Positions 25,226 to 30,968 of a stretch of DNA of 48,005 bases are shown piece after piece; position 1 is the stretch's first letter; each line of letters starts with the position of its first letter. A program made the translations under genes and the position numbers. The notes below the pieces were generated by a model, which saw only the letters and a list, made by a program, of their open reading frames with translations, was not told where the DNA came from and made no database searches. Source of the stretch: Chloroflexota bacterium (GTDB lineage Bacteria > Chloroflexota > Dehalococcoidia > JACPPY01); contig JACPPY010000026.1 of assembly GCA_016190755.1 (NCBI GenBank), positions 1 to 48,005 on the forward strand. The letters are read 5' to 3'.

Positions 25226-25321
25226 AAGAGTGATCCACCCTTGATTGACTTTCGATTCAAACGCATCCTCCAACGATGACGGATCCGGGTGCAGTCAAAT
25301 TTTTCGCAGAGTTTTTCTCTC

Positions 25322-25360
25322 ATTATACAAGTTTGCCTATCCCGCTATACCGGAGTATAG
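25322..25360 (-). promoter_or_regulatory. por operon promoter with palindromic operator
   Basis: On the minus strand a perfect TATAAT (25322-25327) has, 17 nt upstream, the poor -35 GTATAG, which is one arm of the palindrome CTATAC-CGGA-GTATAG (25345-25360). A weak -35 within a palindrome suggests control by a DNA-binding protein. The leader to the porGD start is about 90 nt. Confidence 0.55.
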
Positions 25361-25364
25361 AGGA

Positions 25365-25384
25365 TGACCGGCGACCGCCGGTCA
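25365..25384 (-). terminator. Hairpin at the end of the hsp20 gene
   Basis: TGACCGGC (25365-25372) pairs with GCCGGTCA (25377-25384) around a 4-nt loop, overlapping the TGA stop of the Hsp20 gene. No T run follows on the minus strand, so it may stabilise the mRNA end or act with Rho rather than be an intrinsic terminator. Confidence 0.4.
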
Positions 25385-25834
25385 AGCCAAATTGGGTTTG
25401 ACCCCTGTCTTTGGGCGTGCTGTCTCCATGAGCTTTGGCAGTACAATCCTGAGTGTATCATCCTGGCAGATGACCTCGATGCGGTCTGCATCCACTGGTC
25501 CTGGTATACGGATGGAACGAGAGAAAGTGCCAACCGATGCCTCACAGCTTAGATGTTCTTCTCTCTCTTCGCCTGACTTAGCTCTCAAATCGCCTCTGAC
25601 CGTCAAGCTGTTGCCCTGGGTGGAAACCTCCACGTCCTCGTTGCTCATACCGGGAAGTTCCATAAGAAGTTCGAACTGGTCCTCGTCCTCCCAAAAGCAA
25701 ATAATCGGCAAGTATCGGCCGGAGGTGGATCGCAGGCCCTGTTGCTTGCCGCTCGCAATGAGAAACGGTTTGTCCATCCTGCACTCTGTTTCGCAGTAGA
25801 GCTTGAGGCGCAAGGACCTGATGGTCTCTTTCAT
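25382..25834 (-). CDS. Hsp20/alpha-crystallin small heat-shock protein, second copy
   Basis: 150 residues. The alpha-crystallin domain covers about 42-140: IICFWEDEDQFELLMELPGMSNEDVEVSTQGNSLTVRGDL, then FSRSIRIPGPVDADRIEVICQDDTLRIVLPK. It differs strongly from the Hsp20 at 15090, including an N-terminus with two Cys (LYCETECRMD). The start at 25834 has only a weak AAAG site; Met20 is a possible internal start. It follows the CBS gene by 33 bp, so the two probably form an operon read from the promoter element at 26476-26509. It acts as an ATP-independent chaperone. Confidence 0.88.
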   Translation of the reverse strand: MKETIRSLRLKLYCETECRMDKPFLIASGKQQGLRSTSGRYLPIICFWEDEDQFELLMELPGMSNEDVEVSTQGNSLTVRGDLRAKSGEEREEHLSCEASVGTFSRSIRIPGPVDADRIEVICQDDTLRIVLPKLMETARPKTGVKPNLA

Positions 25835-25867
25835 AGGTTTCTTTACTATGTTTTTCAGCCGCCGACC

Positions 25868-26311
25868 TTAGCTGGAGAGAGACGGCGCTACACGCGACGG
25901 CGATGAGATGGCCCTAAGGGTGTTGGCAATCAGGCTATCGTTGCCGGGTAGGGCTATTGCGATGTCCCCCAGGGAGATAATGCCCACTATCTTGTCGTTT
26001 TCCATTACTGGCAGCCGACGTACTTGCTCTCTGGCCATCATTTGTGCTGCTTGCTCCAAATCTGCATCGGCCTCGATGCATATTGGGTTTGTGGTCATAC
26101 AATGGCTGGCATGGCAGGTTGACGGGTCTGTGCTTGCGGCGATGCACCCGACGATGATGTCCCGGTCAGTCAGTATGCCTACCACACAGTCTTGATCATA
26201 CACCGGCAGCACCCCTACTCCGTGACGCTTCATCAATGCTGCAGCGTCGTTGAGGCCGGTGCTAGGCGACACGGCGTATACTTCCTTCGTGGCTATGTCC
26301 TTAACTTTCAT
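25868..26311 (-). CDS. Two-CBS-domain protein
   Basis: 147 residues made almost wholly of a CBS pair: VKDIATKEVYAVSPSTGLNDAAALMKRHGVGVLPVYDQDCVVGILTDRDII, then MTTNPICIEADADLEQAAQMMAREQVRRLPVMENDKIVGIISLGDIA. Free-standing CBS pairs sense adenine nucleotides; hypoxia-response Hrp1 is one example. The ribosome binding site is odd: an 11-base G tract begins three nt before the ATG (26315-26325). It is followed by hsp20 at 33 bp. The upstream leader carries the element shared with glgC. Confidence 0.9.
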   Translation of the reverse strand: MKVKDIATKEVYAVSPSTGLNDAAALMKRHGVGVLPVYDQDCVVGILTDRDIIVGCIAASTDPSTCHASHCMTTNPICIEADADLEQAAQMMAREQVRRLPVMENDKIVGIISLGDIAIALPGNDSLIANTLRAISSPSRVAPSLSS

Positions 26312-26314
26312 ATT

Positions 26315-26325
26315 CCCCCCCCCCC
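26315..26325 (-). promoter_or_regulatory. G11 homopolymer acting as the CBS ribosome binding site
   Basis: An uninterrupted run of eleven C on the plus strand, eleven G in the transcript, ends three nt before the ATG at 26311. It is the only purine-rich candidate for a Shine-Dalgarno sequence. Homopolymers of this length are prone to slippage, which would move the ribosome site relative to the start codon. Confidence 0.6.
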
Positions 26326-26475
26326 TTTAGTGGATTTGTACCCTTTCGTATCCAATGGTATCTCGCTTGCCGCCTTCCCAGGAGCACCGAATGAGGGAAC
26401 TGGGCAACCATCGGTATGAACGGGAGGTACAGGTCAAGCTTCGGTGCGGCCGTAGGGCGAGCAAGTCCATGAAAG

Positions 26476-26509
26476 ATGATACCCGCTTCGCGATAGAGAA
26501 GTCCTAAAA
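26476..26509 (-). promoter_or_regulatory. Candidate regulated promoter of CBS-hsp20 (shared element, copy B)
   Basis: Minus strand: TTTTAGGACTTCTC (26496-26509), exactly 14 nt, then TATCAT (26476-26481). It is identical in both blocks and in spacing to copy A upstream of glgC. Further upstream both also have TTCAA followed by a TTTTGC stretch. The -35 position does not match sigma70. Confidence 0.5.
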
Positions 26510-26699
26510 CAGCCGTGCAAAAGGTTGAAAAGCTGTGACAAATAGGTGGCCGAACTGTTGTCTGGCAGATAAGGTCATGGGGGACACGAAGGCAGGTTCA
26601 GGGCGACTTCACAAGGTGCTGTCAAAAACGATGAAGAAGGCATGGATGAAGAGGTCACTGCCGCTTCGTCCGGTGCGAGGAACCCATGGTCAAGTTACA

Positions 26700-27398
26700 T
26701 CACTCGGATGAGTGGTCGAGTATGTAACCCGCCTTCGGGACGGTACGGATCAACTTGGAACCTTCGGGATCGTCCTCCAGTTTATAACGAAGGCGGCTGA
26801 CCCACGTTCGCAGCAGTTGGATATCGTTTCTATACTCGGGTCCCCAGACCCTTGCAAGCAGGTCTTCGTATAGCATGAGGCGTCCGGAATTTCGGGCCAA
26901 CTCGCTGAGCAGGAGCCACTCGATGCGCGTCAGACGCTTCTCCTGCCCTTTTATGGTCACTGTCCTTCTGTGGAAATCTACCGTGACGTCCCCGAGGCAA
27001 AGAGGTCCGGTATCAACCCTTCTCTCGAGGGGTTGCATGCGGCGGCGGACGGCTTCTATACGTGCTACGAGTTCATCCGGGTTGAAAGGCTTGGGCAGGT
27101 AGTCGTCGGCCCCTAAACCGAGGCCCTTTATTTTGTCCACATCGGCGCCCTTGGCGCTGAGGATGATAACAGGCATCGAAGAGAAAGCCCGTAGGTCCTT
27201 CAGCGTTTGGAAACCGTCCTTCTTGGGCATGACCAAGTCGAGGACCATCAGGTCAGGCTCCTGTGCCTGCACCTGCTCCAGAGCTTGCACTCCATTGGAG
27301 GCCGTTATGACCTCGTAACCGCAAGCCTTAAGCTTGGTCCTGAGGAAATTAACTATACGCTCTTCGTCGTCTACTATCAGAATACGAAATCTTTCCAT
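26700..27398 (-). CDS. OmpR/PhoB-type response regulator
   Basis: 232 residues. The receiver domain (1-120) has DDE at 10-12, phospho-acceptor Asp54 in VLDLVMP and the PKPF lysine loop. The C-terminal winged helix (about 135-228) has LTRIEWLLLSELARNSG and the recognition region RNDIQLLRTWVSRLRYKLE ending in IRTVPKAGYIL. No kinase gene of its own is adjacent, so it is an orphan here. The promoter at 27412-27441 would begin transcription only about seven nt before the ATG at 27398, close to a leaderless mRNA. It lies just downstream of the cytochrome b gene. Confidence 0.93.
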   Translation of the reverse strand: MERFRILIVDDEERIVNFLRTKLKACGYEVITASNGVQALEQVQAQEPDLMVLDLVMPKKDGFQTLKDLRAFSSMPVIILSAKGADVDKIKGLGLGADDYLPKPFNPDELVARIEAVRRRMQPLERRVDTGPLCLGDVTVDFHRRTVTIKGQEKRLTRIEWLLLSELARNSGRLMLYEDLLARVWGPEYRNDIQLLRTWVSRLRYKLEDDPEGSKLIRTVPKAGYILDHSSE

Positions 27399-27411
27399 GA
27401 CCGCCTGATGA

Positions 27412-27441
27412 ATAATACCCTTCAACAAGGAGCACTGTCAA
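27412..27441 (-). promoter_or_regulatory. Strong promoter of the OmpR-type regulator gene
   Basis: Minus strand: perfect TTGACA (27436-27441), 18-nt spacer, TATTAT (27412-27417). Near-consensus in both boxes. The predicted start near 27405 is only about seven bases from the ATG. Confidence 0.65.
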
Positions 27442-27514
27442 AGGCCTATTAGGGGCGCCACCAAAGGCGATGGTACGGACATCATGTTCTCGCCATCAGA
27501 TGAACCACCTGTTT

Positions 27515-28318
27515 TCACATGTTACCGCACCCTTGTCCGGTGGCGTGGTGTTCATCAACAATTTGGTGGTTCTCCTCTGTCAGCGGTTGTCGCTCTCGAT
27601 TCGCTGTGGCGGCTGCTTTTGCCCTGTACTCCAAAGGATGCTCTTCCAGCATGCGTTCCTGAGTTATTTTGCCGGTGAAGATCGTTGTGTCGCCCGGGAA
27701 AATCCCGGGCCGGAGGTGGGCGGAGTAAAAGTGCCACACGACAATCGTGAGTAGCGCCAGCATGGCCTCGTTGCTATGAAACTCTTTGGCGACAGGTACA
27801 AGCCATCCCGGGAGAAAACGGGTGACTAACACCGGCCACATAAGTATGCCTCCGCTTATAATCATGATTAGCCCGCCGAAAATAATGCCCCAGTATTCGA
27901 ACTTCTGGCGGAAGTCGTAGCGGCCAAACACAGGTAACTTATCGGTCATGCCGAGGCAGTATCGTAAATAGGTGATGGCATCTGTAGCATCCTTGCCGGT
28001 AGGTATCATACTGGCTTGTCCGTGGCGCTTCAGAAAGTGGTAGGCAAGAAAACCGAAGTGGTACACGGCTCCGCCCGCAAACAGGAAGGCGAAGATACGA
28101 TGCAGGAGGCGAGTTGTGTCGATGCCTCCCAGGTACAGAATGACCCATTGAGCCCATTCAGCCTGGAAGTACTTCTCTGCGAGCCCGGTAACCGATAGCA
28201 TGGTAAAGGACAACATCAGGCTGATATGCTCAATGCGCTGGGCCACGGAGAAGCGAACAACCTTGCCCTTTTCTATACCCTGGAGACGCCCGTCTTCCAG
28301 GCTTACATCTACAGACAT
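27515..28318 (-). CDS. FdnI/HydC-like cytochrome b membrane subunit
   Basis: 267 residues with four main helices (about 33-50, 73-95, 147-168, 189-206). Histidines placed for two b hemes occur in RIEHISLML, LLHRIF, YHFGFLAYHF, KEFHSNEAML and VVWHFYSAHL, the pattern of formate dehydrogenase gamma/HydC-type quinone-reactive cytochromes. A soluble C-terminal tail (about 215-267) is longer than in plain FdnI. The start has AAAGGAGG six bases upstream. It begins 11 bp after the nonaheme cytochrome c gene, so the two products most likely form one complex that moves electrons between the quinone pool and c hemes. Confidence 0.9.
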   Translation of the reverse strand: MSVDVSLEDGRLQGIEKGKVVRFSVAQRIEHISLMLSFTMLSVTGLAEKYFQAEWAQWVILYLGGIDTTRLLHRIFAFLFAGGAVYHFGFLAYHFLKRHGQASMIPTGKDATDAITYLRYCLGMTDKLPVFGRYDFRQKFEYWGIIFGGLIMIISGGILMWPVLVTRFLPGWLVPVAKEFHSNEAMLALLTIVVWHFYSAHLRPGIFPGDTTIFTGKITQERMLEEHPLEYRAKAAATANRERQPLTEENHQIVDEHHATGQGCGNM

Positions 28319-28329
28319 AGTAGCCTCCT

Positions 28330-29439
28330 TTATCTATTCGTTATTACCCGCCACAGGTCGAGCAGGATATGGACCAGGAGGCCTCCGATTATGAATGGTA
28401 TCAGGAGTCGGTAGAACCACCTGATAGCCAGCACGGCTGGAGCGTGTTCTATGGACGGCTCGTAATGCCCAAGCCACGAGTCAGGGAAATTAGGGGTTGC
28501 CCCGGTGTGACACTTGGCACAGGTCCCTGTCAGGTTGGCTTTCATGACCGGTGAGTTCGGGCTGGTTGCAGCCTGTATGTCGTGGACGCCGTGACAGTCG
28601 GTGCAGACCGGTTCAGGCACGTTGCCCTCGCTGCGTTCTGTCCTCAGGAAGACGCTCATGCCATGGAAACTGCGTAGATATGTGGATGTCACCGCGGTCG
28701 ATGTGCCGTATTTGTCCATCATCTCCTTGTTGCTATGGCACGTAGAACAGACCTGTACCGATTGAAGGCGAAACTCTGAGGTAAGCGGGTTTTGGATATT
28801 GTGTACCTGGTGACAATTGGTACATACAGGTACGTCAGGATTGCCTTGAGTGAGCAAAGCCGCGCCATGGATGCTCTTCGCATAGACATCATATATTGCG
28901 GCATGACACTTGGCGCAGGTCTGCGATATCACGGCCCGCGGCACGTCCGGGGGGGTTGTGTTGTGGGCACTGTGGCAATCACTGCACACGGGGGCGCTCT
29001 GGTCACCTTCCGCTAACCTCTGGTAATGCACGCTGTCCATAGTCTTGGTGTAATTGGAGAAGTGGCAGCGTTTGCAGACATCGTATTGACTCGCAGTATA
29101 AGATCGTGTAGTGGATGCCTGAAGGGTAGGGTGTGGAACCCCCGTGACATCTCGGTGACAATCAGTACAATACAGTCTTCCGGCATGAACAGAAGAGGCG
29201 ATCAAATCTGAGTCAACATAGAGGCTCAGCACCTCACCTGACGTCAGTTTCACCTTAAGGTCCTTTGACTTGTGGCAGTTGAGGCAATCGGCGTCGGACG
29301 CGGCAGGAGTTGAGGGTTCAGTATCAGGCAGTTGAGGAGCTGCGACGGCGAATACTAAGCGTGCTATGCCAATGCTAACTGCGATGGCGGCCGTAGCGAC
29401 GATGCCGGCCTGGAGTAACACCAGACTTGGCCGGTTCAT
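28330..29439 (-). CDS. Nonaheme c-type cytochrome, membrane anchored
   Basis: 369 residues. A signal or anchor helix (about 6-34) is followed by nine CxxCH heme motifs, beginning near residues 52, 91, 122, 152, 175, 206, 231, 279 and 307, and a C-terminal helix (about 341-362, WFYRLLIPFIIGGLLVHILL). Many spare His (HSAH, HQVH, HGVH) can be distal ligands. The domain faces outside the cytoplasmic membrane. With the cytochrome b encoded 11 bp downstream it resembles the two halves of the Geobacter CbcL protein, used with low-potential extracellular acceptors. GGAGG lies six bases before the ATG. The actual acceptor is unknown. Confidence 0.93.
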   Translation of the reverse strand: MNRPSLVLLQAGIVATAAIAVSIGIARLVFAVAAPQLPDTEPSTPAASDADCLNCHKSKDLKVKLTSGEVLSLYVDSDLIASSVHAGRLYCTDCHRDVTGVPHPTLQASTTRSYTASQYDVCKRCHFSNYTKTMDSVHYQRLAEGDQSAPVCSDCHSAHNTTPPDVPRAVISQTCAKCHAAIYDVYAKSIHGAALLTQGNPDVPVCTNCHQVHNIQNPLTSEFRLQSVQVCSTCHSNKEMMDKYGTSTAVTSTYLRSFHGMSVFLRTERSEGNVPEPVCTDCHGVHDIQAATSPNSPVMKANLTGTCAKCHTGATPNFPDSWLGHYEPSIEHAPAVLAIRWFYRLLIPFIIGGLLVHILLDLWRVITNR

Positions 29440-29497
29440 TGTGCACCTCCTTGAGAGGCTGGACTCCGACCAGAGGGGGTCTGGCAAACCCAACTTC

Positions 29498-29535
29498 ATT
29501 GTCTGACATGCTGAAATCTGTGTCAATTGTCAGAC
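29498..29535 (-). promoter_or_regulatory. Cytochrome operon promoter flanked by an 8-bp inverted repeat
   Basis: Minus strand: perfect TTGACA (29521-29526), 17-nt spacer, GACAAT (29498-29503). Arms GTCTGACA (29528-29535) and TGTCAGAC (29501-29508) form an exact inverted repeat 19 nt apart. One arm sits just upstream of the -35 and the other overlaps the -10. The leader to the cytochrome ATG is about 52 nt. Confidence 0.6.
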
Positions 29536-29642
29536 GCAATCCTGACCTTAGCGGCAGGATGAGGGCAATTGAGTCCTGCCTAGCCCCGGTCGTCCATACC
29601 AATAAGTTATTACCTCTTCTCCTTCACTCCCGTGATTTCTTG

Positions 29643-30017
29643 CTAGAGTTCTTCAGTCTCGGCCTGTTTTCTCTGCGTCCGGGCATGGCGTCTACGAGCA
29701 AAAAAGGACACACCATGCTGCCACTCTGCCGTCGCCAGCTCCGCCGCCCTGTGGCCCAGGGCCTTCATGCCTCTGATAGCTTGCCGGCTGCCATACCAGG
29801 CCGCCATGGCGATGCCGATGAGTGGCAAGAAGATGACATAAGTTAATCCGGCCACCGGTCCAAGGGCAGCTGCCATCGGGGCGGGCAGCTTTACGTAAGT
29901 GATAGTTGGTTCACCGGGCAGCATTCCGCCACGGCGCGGTACGGTGATTACCTCACCCGTGCGAAGGCTTAGGTACATGCCTCTAGGCGTTGGTTGGCCG
30001 CCGATCATCCTTTTCAT
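29643..30017 (-). CDS. Small membrane protein of unknown function
   Basis: 124 residues. A soluble N-terminal part (MKRMIGGQPTPRGMYLSLRTGEVITVPRRGGMLPG) precedes a hydrophobic stretch at about 47-75 (APMAAALGPVAGLTYVIFLPLIGIAMAAW) that could be one long or two short helices, and a basic amphipathic tail with RRRHARTQRK. AAAGGAGG lies eight bases before the ATG, so the gene is well translated. It sits between the two-component genes and the cytochrome operon on the same strand. It could be an accessory or assembly factor for the cytochromes, which is guesswork from position only. Confidence 0.65.
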   Translation of the reverse strand: MKRMIGGQPTPRGMYLSLRTGEVITVPRRGGMLPGEPTITYVKLPAPMAAALGPVAGLTYVIFLPLIGIAMAAWYGSRQAIRGMKALGHRAAELATAEWQHGVSFFARRRHARTQRKQAETEEL

Positions 30018-30308
30018 TTCTGGTGCCTCCTTTCTTTATTCCCTTTCCAGCAACAGCATAAACTCAACATTACCTGCCGCACATGAGGATCAATCAGTAA
30101 AAAGGGGCAGAGAATGCCCTATTTGGTGTTGGGAGAAGACTTAATCTGCCGAATGATTTGAGTAATTGAAGGGGGTACAAGCAACCTATGAAGGCAGTGC
30201 TACGGGAGCGACAAAAACGCCTGATGACAATAAGCATAAATGCCAAATAGAAAACGGAGATACGAGACTTGATTGAGACACGGGGGAATAGCGTCAGGCG
30301 AGGCGGTT
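30018..30308. other. Intergenic region between the NarL-type regulator and the small membrane gene
   Basis: 291 bp without a supported gene. On the minus strand it contains a weak terminator-like hairpin (30099-30120) and an AT-rich stretch before the small membrane protein gene. No clear promoter or operator could be assigned. Confidence 0.45.
30099..30120 (-). terminator. Weak intrinsic terminator after the two-component operon
   Basis: Minus strand: GGGCA-TTCTC-TGCCC (5-bp stem, 30105-30119) followed by C and five T (30099-30103). Short stem, so moderate confidence. It lies about 190 nt after the regulator stop. Confidence 0.4.
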
Positions 30309-30968
30309 CTATGGCTGGTGAGGTACAGTTATTAGCCCTTTGGTTATAGCGTACTTGATTAGTTCGGCCCTGTTGTGTATGTTCAGTTTATCCATGATGT
30401 TGGTACGATGGGCCATGACTGTCTTGACGCTTATGCAGAGGGTGTCGGCGATTTGCTTGCTGGTGTAACCTTCAGCTATGAGCTTCAGCACCTGTTTCTC
30501 TCTATCGCTAAGGTCTTCATAGGCTGAGCTGGCCATTACGGTACTTTTGACATAGCCCTCTATCACGGCCGAGGTAATAGAAGGATCAAGGAAAGAGCCG
30601 CCTTCTTGCACCGCCCGGATGGCATTGACCAGTTCTTTTCCCGCTGCAGATTTGAGCACATACCCGCTGGCGCCAGCCTTGAGAAGGCGGAATATGTACT
30701 CTTTGTTGTCGTACTGGCTTAATACGAGGATACGCGTCCTGGCTGCCAGCTTGCGGATTTCCAATGCGGCTTCAAGGCCGCCCAAACCAGGCATGGCGAC
30801 GTCCATGAGTGCTATGTCCGGCATAAGAAGCCTTACCTGCTCGACGGCTTGTTTTCCATCAGCTGCTTCACCTACCACTTCGATGTCGGGCTGGGCAGCC
30901 AGTATCATTCGTATACCTTCTCGAACCATGGCGTGGTCATCGGCTATTACTATGCGTATCTTTGTCAT
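30309..30968 (-). CDS. NarL/LuxR-type response regulator
   Basis: 219 residues. The receiver domain has DDH at 10-12, Asp56 in LMDVAMP and a Lys in YVLKSAAG. The C-terminal LuxR-type HTH reads LSDREKQVLKLIAEGYTSKQIADTLCISVKTVMAHRTNIMDKL. AGGAG lies seven bases before the ATG at 30968. The start lies 32 bp inside the kinase gene, so the pair is coupled. It should be phosphorylated by the kinase next to it and is a good candidate to control the cytochrome promoter at 29498-29535, but that target is inferred. Confidence 0.93.
   Translation of the reverse strand: MTKIRIVIADDHAMVREGIRMILAAQPDIEVVGEAADGKQAVEQVRLLMPDIALMDVAMPGLGGLEAALEIRKLAARTRILVLSQYDNKEYIFRLLKAGASGYVLKSAAGKELVNAIRAVQEGGSFLDPSITSAVIEGYVKSTVMASSAYEDLSDREKQVLKLIAEGYTSKQIADTLCISVKTVMAHRTNIMDKLNIHNRAELIKYAITKGLITVPHQP

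Larger units (their letters stand above)
26312..26699. other. Long intergenic leader upstream of the CBS gene
   Basis: 388 bp with no supported gene. On the minus strand it contains the shared promoter-like element (26476-26509), a second GGACTT (26463-26468), about 150 nt of leader, and the G11 tract next to the CBS start. Several purine-rich stretches lie near 26600-26660, with no open frame of protein character. Confidence 0.5.

Noticed and set aside
25229-25273. Upstream TTG start at 25273 for porGD
   Set aside because: It would add 16 residues not typical of gamma subunits; the ATG at 25225 has a better-placed purine-rich site.
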